In this document: in pieces, positions 23,468 to 35,500 of the stretch
Numbering within the stretch: position 1 is the first letter of the stretch
Layout of the letters: every line of letters begins with the position of its first letter
Source: a virus
Virus record (IMG/VR): IMGVR_UViG_3300032236_000737
Span: 1-63,801 of that record
Direction: 5' to 3' (one strand)
DNA length: 63,801 nucleotides
Position numbers and translations under genes: made by a program
Notes under the pieces: generated by a model
The model's input: only the letters and a program-made list of their open reading frames with translations
The model's database searches: none
What the model was told of the DNA's origin: nothing

Positions 23468-25857
23468 TATATGACACCAGTGTAAATTATGTAGTTAACA
23501 GTTGTGTATGGTTGCAATACTGTGAAAGGTGTTGCAAGAGAAGATCCAATAACACCGCCACTGTCTGCAAGACCGTAACCCTGTCCGCCTTGCGATTCTA
23601 CTGTTAAACCTCGACCAGTTGATACATTTCTGTATGGGTCAGTTGCTGGGTTTGGTTCACCAACTGCAAAATACTGAGCATTACCATCGTTGAGACTGTG
23701 TTTGTGGTCTGGCAAGTTAGACTGTTGTAATGTAACTGTCTGGCTACCACCAGTTCCGCCAATAGTATCAGCTGTTACTTCACTAATACGGTTAGCTGTG
23801 CCGCCACCTGCGTTAATTAATATTCCAGAACCGTCTGCTGCCGGTACTGTTAGTCCGTTATTCATATTATCTGCACCTAGAGGAATACGACCTCTAAAGT
23901 CAGGTAATGCAAATGTACTTAAACCAACAAGTAATATTGCGGCCTTGTAAGTATAACCAATAACTGCAAATAGTTGTGGATAAGAGCTAATTTTAACTTC
24001 GCTTCCATCGCATAACAAATAACCAGTAGGAACAGTTGCTTTAGATCCTGCAAACGGAAATAGTGCGCCAACTGGCATAGTAGCAACGTGTTTTAGTAAA
24101 GTTTGTTTTGTCATCTTTACTAACTGACTGCTAGATGCTTGATACACTAATAACTGGTCGTTTAAAGCAGAATCAGCTACTTCGTTCTTACCAGTAATAA
24201 TACCTTGGTTAATACTTGTGTTAAATGTTACCGTTCCAGTTGCTGTTTGTCCGTCAAACACAACTCCAGGACTTGTAACGTCTCCTGTTAATAAGAATGT
24301 AGTAGCCGATTGTAACTTTGCGGCGGCGCCAGTAATGCTACCAGTCAAACTACCAGTAAATGTTCCGCTAAAATTACCTTGGAATGCTTGTGCATAGACA
24401 TTTCTAAATGGTCTAGTGCTAGTTCCAATGTCATATAAGTTTGCGGCACTATCTGTGCCTGGCTGTATAACACTAGCCGCTACTGGATTGCTATTTGAAT
24501 CCAAATAATTAATGTAAATTTGTCCGTATGTTGTAACATCATCTCCGAAAGAAGATTTTTTACTTACAGATAATCCACCAGCAGTTTGAATACTTGCACC
24601 ACCTGGATCGAACGGACTAATACTAGATGCACCAACATCCGATGTACCAGTAATTATAATTCTTCCTGGAACTGGGGATGCCGGGACACTACCAACATAC
24701 AATAAAGTAACTGTTCCGTTAGTTGCAGAACCTGATGTATGTATAGGTGCAACTGTTCCTGAAACACCTGCTACTGTTACTTGATAGTAAAAGTTATTAT
24801 AAATTATGTAAATTGAAGCGGCATATGATGTATTTGCAGTCCAAGTAATTGCATGAGTACTTGGGTCGTCCTTAACTGTTACACCACCAATAACATCTAA
24901 TGTAGAAACTGGGTTGGCATTGTTAGCTCCAATGCCTAATTTAGCATCTGCACTAAGATGCATAGCTGTAATAACTGTTCCAGAGTTGTTAGTAGCAAAT
25001 TCTACACTGTTTCCACTATTTTTAGAATACAATACAGTAGCATTTGCAGTAATACCAATGTTAAAACCTAAACTTGCACCAAGTGTAATACCACCATCGT
25101 TACGAACGTTAATTGGATAGTTGGCAATTGTTGTTGTATCACCGCGCAAAAAGTTTGCGGCAGCTACCGTACTATTTCCAACTAACAACGCATCTGCTTG
25201 TTGAGCCGTGCCCCATATTCTTGACAAGCTAGTAGAGCTTGTACTGTCAGTAGTACTTAAATTAATACCCTGATTGATTGCTTGAAAGCCGTCTATTGCG
25301 GCTTTTGGAGTAAATGTATCTTTGCTAATAATTGCAATTCTAAAACTAGTTGTAGTATTACTACTGCTACTTGCATAGAATGTTACTACGTTGTGAGAAA
25401 TGTTAGCAGTATCTACAATAGTTTCAATAATAGGACCTGTTTGCAAGCCTGCACTAAATTGCGGACCTACTAAAATCCAGGCACTACCTGAATACAAGTA
25501 CAATTGACTAGTATTTGTGTTAACCCACAGGTCGCCAGATGTGGCGGCTGCTGGTGCAGTTCCCGATTTCTTTAAGCTACCAGCTGGATTCCAAGATGAA
25601 CCGTCGTAAACTTTTAATAAATTTACACCAGCGGCTGTGTCAAACCATAGCTGACCTTGTACTGGATTTGTTGGTGCTGTATCATTAGCAAAATTTTCTA
25701 ATAAATGTAAGAAATCGTTAGCAATAATTGGAGCATAGCCAGCATAATTTTTACCTACAAATTTAAGACTTGTAGTTTGATCAATAACACCATCTGGTAC
25801 TACGATGGGTGGTTTGTCTGGGTTATTAGTTTGAGTGAACGTTACTTGATAAGACAT
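23467..25857 (-). CDS. Tail fibre with phage tail collar domain (shared module, paralogue 3)
   Basis: A 796-residue fibre, the longest of three with the shared N-terminal module ('GKNYAGYAPIIANDFLHLLENFAN', 'GQLWFDTAAGVNLLKVYDG'). The C-terminal ~200 residues are a tail collar domain like that of T4 gp12: 'VPTGYLLCDGSEV', 'YPQLFAVIGYTY', 'FALPDFRGRIPLG', then 'SNLPDHKHSL'. The last could bind metal through His, as in gp12. Role: trimeric short fibre or adhesin at the baseplate rim. Confidence 0.8.
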   Translation of the reverse strand: MSYQVTFTQTNNPDKPPIVVPDGVIDQTTSLKFVGKNYAGYAPIIANDFLHLLENFANDTAPTNPVQGQLWFDTAAGVNLLKVYDGSSWNPAGSLKKSGTAPAAATSGDLWVNTNTSQLYLYSGSAWILVGPQFSAGLQTGPIIETIVDTANISHNVVTFYASSSSNTTTSFRIAIISKDTFTPKAAIDGFQAINQGINLSTTDSTSSTSLSRIWGTAQQADALLVGNSTVAAANFLRGDTTTIANYPINVRNDGGITLGASLGFNIGITANATVLYSKNSGNSVEFATNNSGTVITAMHLSADAKLGIGANNANPVSTLDVIGGVTVKDDPSTHAITWTANTSYAASIYIIYNNFYYQVTVAGVSGTVAPIHTSGSATNGTVTLLYVGSVPASPVPGRIIITGTSDVGASSISPFDPGGASIQTAGGLSVSKKSSFGDDVTTYGQIYINYLDSNSNPVAASVIQPGTDSAANLYDIGTSTRPFRNVYAQAFQGNFSGTFTGSLTGSITGAAAKLQSATTFLLTGDVTSPGVVFDGQTATGTVTFNTSINQGIITGKNEVADSALNDQLLVYQASSSQLVKMTKQTLLKHVATMPVGALFPFAGSKATVPTGYLLCDGSEVKISSYPQLFAVIGYTYKAAILLVGLSTFALPDFRGRIPLGADNMNNGLTVPAADGSGILINAGGGTANRISEVTADTIGGTGGSQTVTLQQSNLPDHKHSLNDGNAQYFAVGEPNPATDPYRNVSTGRGLTVESQGGQGYGLADSGGVIGSSLATPFTVLQPYTTVNYIIYTGVI

Positions 25858-25860
25858 CTA

Positions 25861-26469
25861 TTATACTCCTACCAGACCAGTTAAACTCTGAATACGCACT
25901 GTATAATCAATTTGAATTAAACGATTCAAACTTTTTAATACAGGATGGAATACAACGTGTGTTAATAGTAAACTGTTTCCGTTTGCGTTATAGCTTTGTA
26001 GCCCTAACTCGTCAAACACAAAGTCGCTATTAGTGGAACTTACTGTATCAAATGCGCTTTGAGTGCCAGGTTCGCCGTAATCTAATAAGCAAGTAACAAA
26101 CAAATCAGTATAGTTTGTTCCGGTAACGTGTCTAGTTTCAATAAAGTTCCTGCTTGGATCGGTATTATTACTAGAGTTCTGATTAACTACCTTAGCATAA
26201 GTCTGGTTGTATAAACTAGCATTAGTTCCGCTAGTATTAGGTGTCAAATATGTAATGATACCAGTTGGATCAATGCTAGTTCCGCCGTTGCCAAACCCCA
26301 TTTGGTATACAAATCCGTTACCACTATCTGCTAGACTTTCTGCAAGAGCTATACTGATGTTTTCGTAGTGAATAGCATTGCGTTTATCAATGAAAATTTC
26401 TTTAGAAACTGGGTCATGGATCTTAATATGACCCTCAATATGAATTCCCGTTAAGTCTTTAGTCTGCAT
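25861..26469 (-). CDS. Conserved baseplate-region structural protein
   Basis: A 202-residue protein between the giant protein and the fibres. 'GHIKIHDPVSKEIFIDKRNAIHYENISIALAESLA' and 'YQMGFGNGGTSIDPTGIITYLTPN' are patterns I recall from T4-like phages of aquatic hosts at the same place. It probably joins fibres to the baseplate, by position only. A late-promoter motif lies 20 bases before its ATG. Confidence 0.6.
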   Translation of the reverse strand: MQTKDLTGIHIEGHIKIHDPVSKEIFIDKRNAIHYENISIALAESLADSGNGFVYQMGFGNGGTSIDPTGIITYLTPNTSGTNASLYNQTYAKVVNQNSSNNTDPSRNFIETRHVTGTNYTDLFVTCLLDYGEPGTQSAFDTVSSTNSDFVFDELGLQSYNANGNSLLLTHVVFHPVLKSLNRLIQIDYTVRIQSLTGLVGV

Positions 26470-26489
26470 ATCAATCTCTCTTTATCTTA

Positions 26490-26497
26490 TATTTATC
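26490..26497 (-). promoter_or_regulatory. Late-promoter motif before the 202-residue structural gene
   Basis: GATAAATA reads on the minus strand from 26497 to 26490, 20 bases before the ATG at 26469. It lies in the short gap after the giant gene, so the fibre genes can be transcribed apart from it. Confidence 0.6.
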
Positions 26498-26529
26498 CAG
26501 TATCATTATCTGCTAGTTTAATAATTCTA

Positions 26530-29500
26530 TCATTTGTATTCGCTGTACCAAATACCGGGCTGTGATCTTATGAAATCACCAATCTTTCCTGTATCGTACA
26601 GTACATTTGTAGTATTGTCCCAAGCTACACCGGTATTTTTAACTACTGTAATATGAGTTCCAAAACTCAACAAGTTAGTTAATGTAAGAGCGGCTGTAGT
26701 TCCGTCAACTGTAAAATCTTGACTGAACTCAACATCGCCTTCGGGGCTAGCTGGTGCATTATTAATGTTAAATGCGCTGTATCCAACTTTCTTCAAGCGG
26801 CGATTTCCAATAAAGAAATTCCATACGCTATTAGAAGCAACTCCATTTGCGATTGCAGTTGTTGTGCCGTCTGCATTTAATGTTACAGTTGTTACTGTAT
26901 TGTAGAATGTACTTCCGCTAATATGGTTAGTCAAGCATCTGTAAGTATACACACCTACATTAACTATAGATCCAACTGTATAGACTGCACCTGGTTCCCA
27001 TACTGCTCCGTCATTATACCCACCAACAAACACTTCAATCTCGTTAACAGATGCTGGGACAAAATCTAAATTAACAGTACTTGTTCCATCACTTATAATC
27101 TGCTGTACAATTTGTGTATCGTTATATGGAATTGTTTCACTAGTTCCAATATCTTGTACTAATGTACCAGCAACGTTTAAGTTATAAACACCAGTACCAA
27201 GAGTGCCGCGGCGTAGTTGACTCAAAGTATTGCCTACTAGTGAGAAATATTCAATTCGTTCGCCACGAATTTCAACAACACCGGGTCTGTTAATTCTAGG
27301 ATTTGGTAAATCAAATGCAGATGCATTTGTTACTACAATACTAGTATCATTCCAATGTAAATCTTGTGCAAGAGTTGTTTGCTTTGCTTGGCTTAAACGC
27401 TTATAACTTACACGGTTGAGCATATCTTTAAACTGCATATACGCAATTCCAGATTTTAATATATTACTACCAAATGTGATTAGTGTAATTTTATCTGTGT
27501 TGATACACGGTGCGGCTAATGTAATACTTTGATAGTCTGCATTTAGTTTATAATCTACTACTGGTGTTAACAATCTGTTATTCTTAACAACCCATACATA
27601 GTAATCGTTTATAACTGGACGATCTAATACGACAATTCCTCCAAGAATATTTTCATAGTAGTAATAATCGGCAGAGTTAGGTACAAGAGATGCAGTACTT
27701 GAAGCGTTTACTGTTGTTCTTTCAATATCTAAAAACTCGTGTTGATAAGATCCAATCACTTGTACTACATGAGTATTGTCATATGCTTGTGCAAATGTAA
27801 TCTGATTAGTTATAGGATTAAATGTATATCCATTGTTTGCAATTATACTTACAATCAATGTTTCGCCTTTGTACTTAGTGTACACAGCTTTATTAATTTT
27901 AACTGTAATTCCGCCAAGATCAACAATAAAATCAATACCTTGAGTTAATTGAACACTGCCAACATACACAAATAATGTACTAAAATCAACGCTATAAGGA
28001 ACAAACTTTGTTGGGTCAATAGTATAATTTAATCTGTTGCTACCGATTGTAAAATATGTATTAACTGGAGCTTGTAAAATAGTCTGGTCTACTCGAACAA
28101 TCATGTTTGACTCATTTGGTAACGAGGTTCCAATCTTGTTTCTTAAAGTATATGTTCTAGCACCGTTAGTTGCAACTGTTTCTACATTAGTAATAGCATA
28201 AGTAGGTTCAGATCCTGCAACAATAATAAAATTAATTATGTCTCCAGCTTTAGGAGCAACACCAAATCTAAATCCAATAGCATTTGAATATGAGTAAGAA
28301 GTATCAGTTTTAAACAACTGAGGACTTGCAACTATACCATCTACATAAATTAATGTTGTCACAGGAGATACCCATGTTGCATTAGTAACAAACTCACGAG
28401 TTGTTCCGTCGCCAACAAAATGGTCAATATCAATAATGTTTGTGCCATTAAATCCAATACTAAACAAACTAACTTCAGAATTTGCATCTGGAGCAAAATG
28501 GAATACAATAGAATTAGTATTGTAATCAACATCGTAATCCGTATTAATTGTTTTTATATTATTATTAACCTTAACAATAACTGCGCCCGGGCCGTTTGGA
28601 GTCTGACTTAACAAGAATGCTGTAGTTGTGCCGTCTGCTAGATAGTTGTCCACTTTAATCATTCCAGATCCGCTAGTTGGTTTATCGTAAACCTTAATAG
28701 CCAATGTGTCAATAACTTGACCTGGTACAACTTCTTCAGGTGCAACATTAGTTGTTGGGGTAACAAATCCGTCACCGTCAATAATAATGTCATCTGCTGC
28801 CAATCCAGTTGCTGTAGCAAACACTCCGTTTAAAGAACTAGTGTCGCCACCACTAAGAGCAGTATCATAATCTTGACTTTGCGGAGCAATTGAGCCATCG
28901 CTAGTTGTTTGTCTAATAATGAATTCATCTCCTTTAGACACTACGAATACGTTGGCAGATGCATTTGAACCTTCATCTACTTTGTCAAGAACACCAAACA
29001 CAGTACTTGCTGAGCCGCCATCGTCTACTTCGATATCAATTGTAGAATCAGCTTGGCCACCATCAACTAGTGTGTACGGTTGTGGAATACTAAATGTTTT
29101 AGATGTTACACCAACTCCGTCACCAGTACCATCCGATAGGAATGTGTTTACAATCGCGGTTGGATTCATTACTGGGGTCAATGTTGATGTATTTGACAAG
29201 ATTGCATTAGCAACTGTTTGTAGCCCGCTAGTTGCTCCGCTTATACTAGGATTAACTATATTTGCGTTTGGATAGAACGAGCTACTAATAATTGTAGAAA
29301 TAGTTGCAATGTTATCAGATATCGATGTACCTGCGACGGCGCCGCCAGTTAACCCAGAAATAGTAGTTTGGAAGAAGTGTGTTTGCAATCTAGTAAACTG
29401 AGTGTTGGTAATAATTTTTTGCGCCATTGTATTCAAGTATCCAAAGATACCAGACCAGTATGCACTTGGTTGAATGAACGGGATACTATTATTATAGATC

Positions 29501-32500
29501 CAATACTGCTTTGCAGAATAAACAGACTCTTTATTTCCACCATACATTAAGTCGTAACACAAACTCAATACAATATATTGTATTCTTGTTTGGAAATCAG
29601 TATGATTGTACGTCACACTTGGATAGTGGTTAGTAATATACTGCATCAACTCAGCTTGGATAAACGAAATATTATCATTTAACAATGTTGCGGCACTAAT
29701 TTGACCTTGTGATGTTCCAGGCAATGATCCAAATACTGGCTGAGGAATAATTCCACCGCCAATAATTGTTGTTATAACATCTGTGTTAGTGTCAATTACT
29801 GCTTCTGCGCCTGCATTATTAACAACTGCGGGTAATACACTAATATTTTCAATTAAACTATTAATAGAATAATTAGTTTCGCTTACCTTATATCCATATG
29901 TTGTAATATGATTTAATATTGCGATGCCGGCTAATATGCTCTGATAGTTAGAACTAAACGCGGCATCGTAAGCAGTTGCTTCTATCAATTGTGTAAAGAA
30001 CGGAGCAATGTTATAATTTGGATCATCAAGTCTAACTGGATTTAAAGATCCAATAATATTAATAGTTGTTCCAGCAATGATTCCACTATTTGCTAAACTA
30101 GGTAATGTAATTAAACCAGTCTGGCCTATAACAACATCCGTTGGTTGAACTAACTTTCTTGTAAATGTTAGGTAAACTTCGTCTGGCAAATCATTATAAA
30201 GGATCGTGCCTATCTGTACTTGTGTCGACGATAATCCTAATGTTGTGTTTGGACCAACTGCTGTTACTTTTGTATCTAACGCAATTAATGTCAACGCTGT
30301 ATCAGTTGTACTGATTACATCACCAACTCGAATTCCAGCTAAACTAGTTACTGTTAGCTTAGTCGATCCTGCTGTACTAATCCCTACTGTTTTTACAGTA
30401 TGAGAAATTGTAACATACGGGTTATAGTCTTGAATATTATATTGATATTCTGTTGCAACACCGTCTGACACATAAGAATCTACACTATTAGATATCTTGT
30501 AAATGTTTAATTGTGTTCCAGCTGTAGGTGTGTATGGTAATGTAAAATCGTGTGTGTTTGCATCAACCACAACATTATAATCAGTATAAGTCGAGTCGTA
30601 AGTGTCCCACTTATCTGAATAGAAAGGAACACTATCCCAACCTTGAGATATTTCAAAACCTAATCCGTTAACTATTACACCGCCGTAGTCAATGCCAGTC
30701 ATCAACTGAGCAAGATCTTTACCTAGTTCTCCTGTAGAAGAATTATAGTAATATTGAATTCTATCAGTTGCGCCTAATAGCGATTCGTCAAGGATATAAG
30801 TTACAACAATTTTTGCTCCTTTAACTGGAGCTGTTGTAAATGTAATCTTTCCAGAGTATGTTGTATAACCTTTAACTTTGCTAGGTACAATACTTAAAGT
30901 ATAAGTATCGCGCAATGCAGAGATTCCATTAATAGTAACTGTGCTCTTACCAATTCTATTATCAGGGCCCCATATTAAAGGAAACTGTAGTCTTGAACCG
31001 CTTCCAGTAAATGTTTCAACCTTTTGTATTTGTGTTATATAATATTTTTGATCTATTCTATCAAATTTAATTCCAACATAATTAGATCTAACAACACTTT
31101 CTCCAATAACTGCAACTGCTGTTGCTGGAGTGCCAGTTGGCAGTATTCCGCCTTTAATTGTGACTGTAGGAGCAGATAGGTATCCCGAACCTGGTGTTAA
31201 TAACACTATTCGGTTTACTTTTTCGTTACTAATAAATGCTCTAGCTGTTGCGCCTGATCCACTATTACCTGCAATAATAACCTGAGGTTCTGTAACGTAG
31301 CCGTTGCCACCATCTATTAGTTTTAATTCAGTAATTGTAAATCCAACATTGTCTAGCCAGAATTTCCAAGGATAAGTTTCTATAGCAGTATCTTGTGCAA
31401 CAACTTTTCCGTTTTCTACATGGACTTCTATCAAAGATATTTTATTATTTTCGTAGATAGGTTGTAAGTCAAAGTCTGTAATAGGAAGATGTGCAGGATC
31501 AATACTGTCGTAGTTACTAATGTACTCGCGTACTTTAGTTTTATAAGGTTTAACTTCGTTTACGTAATCTTCAAAGTTTGCTAAGTTATCAGGCTTGTAT
31601 GTTACAGGCTGATCTAAGCTGCCAATATTGTGTTGTGCTTTTACAAAACTAGTTTTAAAGATCCAATCAACATAAGGTTGCTCACTATGTATATAATGAA
31701 CACTACCAAAGAATAAATCTAAATAGGATCCGTTTAACTCGCCTACAAATATATCATTCTTCAAACTGTCTAAAATAATTCTTAATTCAGTTGCCGCAAC
31801 CAAGTCGTACGATGCAGAATCGTAAATATTATTATCAAAACCTAGTCCAGTGTCAGCAGAATTATACAACGATGAACTTAATTGTATTGTTCCGTTTTGT
31901 AATCCTACAACTGAATAACTTTGTGTCCAGTCAACACTAGTTGAATTTGAATATCTACTTAACAATACCCATCCGCCAGAGTTACTATTTCGAACTTTGA
32001 CAGTTGCACCAATATTTGGTGTAAGGCTGTTTAGGTCTGCAAGCGTTGCGACAGAAAAATCAGCTATTGAAAACTGACTGTATCCTGTAGCATACCAGTC
32101 TGCATAATTCCAATAATTTCTTACATCGTAAGATTGTGTTCTCGATAGTGTCCAGTACCCCGGAGTTACTGTGCCGTTAGTTGCGACTACAGGAGGAATC
32201 CATGTGTAGATACTCCAGTTATTGTTGGCATTTGTATCACTTCTTACTAAGGCGCTATAGTTTCTAATAACCATTACAGTATTATCATCGTAACCTTCTC
32301 CAGTGGCTACTACTTTAGCACCAGTAATCTGTCCTTTAGAATTAATAGTTGTTTGTACTATTGCACCAGAACCAGAACCAATTACTTCAATGTATGGAGC
32401 AACTGCATATCCCTTACCTAACAATGGATTTCCAGTGCTATCTGTGTTAATTATAATTCCAACAATCTTGCCGTCTGCAATAGAAGGACTGATACTTGGT

Positions 32501-35500
32501 TTTGCAAAGTTACCAACGTTTGCATAATCTAGTTCTGCATAAGTGTCAAATGCAACATCATACAATCCAGTTGTAACTGCTGGAGCAACGTCGTAGCTTT
32601 CTAAATTCTTAAGATTATTATTTTCAACTACTTGATTAACTATTAATAATTGATTTGCTTGTTCTACAAATTCTTTTAACGCTTCGAATCTGTTTACAAA
32701 CATTCCCTGGCGAGGGCGGTTTTCAATACCGTAGCGAATCTTAGGAGGTAGTGCAGGATCAGGAACAGGACGTCCAACTGAATCTTTACCACATAAACTG
32801 TCAATCCATTTTTGTTCAATAGGTAATGGAATGTAAGTTGTTGGATCATTGCTTACAAGTGTCCAGTGACCGTGTACGTTCTGATCAGTCTTCTTACCAA
32901 TCCAATATTCTATACTTAATACAACTTCATCGCTTTTTAAATATTGCTTTGCATTGACTAAACTTAAACTATTAGGACCAGTTAATGCAAGATAAGCGTA
33001 TGCTTGTCCACGAGGATTTGCAATTAAATTTGCAACATCTTGCGCGGCTAAGTTTCTTCCTGGAGCTGACGGGATAAATTTCTTGTTTTTAACCCAGAAA
33101 TAATATGTGTTTTTAAACTGCTGTGTGGCTGTGTTAAATGTTTGTTTAACACTATATATTGCATTTCCATATAAGCTAGTACCGCTAATACCCATAGCTG
33201 TTCCAGTTGGAGTATCTGCCAGGCTATCCCACTGACTTGGAAGTTGATTATATTTTACCCACTCATACACATCAATACTTGCACCCGGTGCAAGTGTATT
33301 CCAGTTAGTATTTTTATAAACAGGATTATTTTCGTATGCATTTAAAAATTTAGCAGTTCTTAAATCCCACCATAGCTGACCAACTTGGTCGTCTTTCCAT
33401 GCTGTTCCAGAATTAACATTAACAGTAGTATCGCCAACACTATATGTTGCAGGATCGTAGAAAGCTTTGAATTTAATTTCTTCATCTGCTGGACCAGCAA
33501 TCTTACCTTGCGCTGGATCGATGACATCCAAATATGTAACTAAGGTTCCTAACTTTCTGTTGTATAGGAATGCTTTTTTAATTTTCTTAACATCTGGTTT
33601 GTCAATTTCACTATGTATCATAGTCCAAGATGTTTGTCCTGGACGTTTGCCATAGTCATATACTCTACCAGACTGCATTCCTTGATCTGTTCCAAACGGT
33701 GCACCGATTAAAATATGGTTTGCACCAACAGCAAATCCTGTACCGTATCCGTCTAGCACACCAGATTCACTTGTAACTATTGCGGCGGTGCCAGTACCTG
33801 ACCCGTCACCGGTAGCAACAAATGTAACACCAATAGCATTAACACTTGCACCTATTCTTGTAAAATCAGTAGTACCTAATGTAAGAATAGAATATGTATC
33901 TCCAACAACAAACTCGCCTGCTGTAGTTACTGGATTGGCTTTACTTAAACTTTCACTAAACACCCAGTTGTTAGCATACTTGTCATAGATATCAATTCTT
34001 CCGCTATTAGTTTGACGTACAGTAAATGGTGTAGAATTTTTATCAAATGTTGTTCCATTCTTATCAAATGTAGTTGTAATAAATGTATCGCCGTACTGAC
34101 TGAAGATTGCCAATGTTTCATAGTTATTCATAAAGGCAATTTTTCTACCAAAGTGTCCGTTAGTCTCTGGCTGATGTGGAACTATTGCTTGATAGAAGCT
34201 GTATGTTCCATTATTGTTTTGATAAACCGACACCTGTCCTTGTTGTTTAATCTGTGCTGTACTTACAGTATCATCAGATATAGCAATATAAGACCCATCG
34301 TCTGATATTGCCAATTGTATATCGTAATCAACGCCTTCTAGCAACTGAGTTAATTCAAAACCGGCTAAACTATTACCAGTAACTGTTCCAGCATGTGTCT
34401 GTGGGCCTAGTGCAGAACTTGCATAGCTAACGCTATTATTTGTCACGGCAGTTACAACAAAAGAACCATTAAACGAACTAGGAGTTACTCCAGTAACTGT
34501 AATTGTATCACCTATAGCGAACGGCACTAGATTACGATTTGTAAATGTTATAGTTGCCGTTGTGCCAGTGCCGCTTGCACCAGTTGTTGCAATTACAAGA
34601 TTATTAGATGCTTTGAATATTGCAACAATCGCGGTAGTTATAGTACTCGCGGCGCTAATTGCTAAAGTAGAATTGTCGTTGCTTATTGCTAGACTATAAC
34701 CAAAATTCATACCTTCTATAGTGCCAGTATATACTTCAGACCAATCATATCCCCATCCAATTACTGCAAATTCAATAATACCAGACGGAGTTGAATCTGG
34801 TGTGCCACTTAGTTGTAGTGTTGTAGAATTTATTACTGCGGTTACTGTTTGTCCACTAGTAAATCCAGCACCTAAAACATACATACCTTCTCTAATGCCA
34901 GTTGTACTAGTAACACGCAATGTTGATTCACTACTTCCAACTGGGTTATAAGCAGATTGTGCCTGTACAATCGTAGAATATTTCAACTTGTAAACTCTAC
35001 CAGTGCTGTTACCGTAACCAGGAGCAGAAACATATATGACGTCATTACCGAACGCAAAACTTGCACCAAAGTTCTCGTTTGAATCAGGTATTGGGCTAGT
35101 AATAGTATCTACTAATGCATAAATGTTGTTTGAATCTTTTTTGTACAAACTAACAACACCTTGACCAGCATATCCAGTTTGTGTAGATTGGAATGTCCAC
35201 TGTCCAGATCCGCTATCAGGAGTATCAGGAGCTTGTTGAGTTCCGGACATTATTCCGCTTGCTGTTGTTAATGGGACAGTTAGCGGGCTTCCTCGAAGCG
35301 CAGTAACAGTAAAGCGTGTGCCATCTATAATTGTTGCTACATAATAAATTACACCAGAAACAATTCCACCAAACACAGCTCCATCAAAAATAATTTCATA
35401 TCCTGCGCCTAGTACACTAGTATCTTCGGTTGTTAAGTAATATGTTCCAGAAGCAGTATTTGTAACTGTAATTGTGACTCGGCCGTACAATTTTGTAGCG

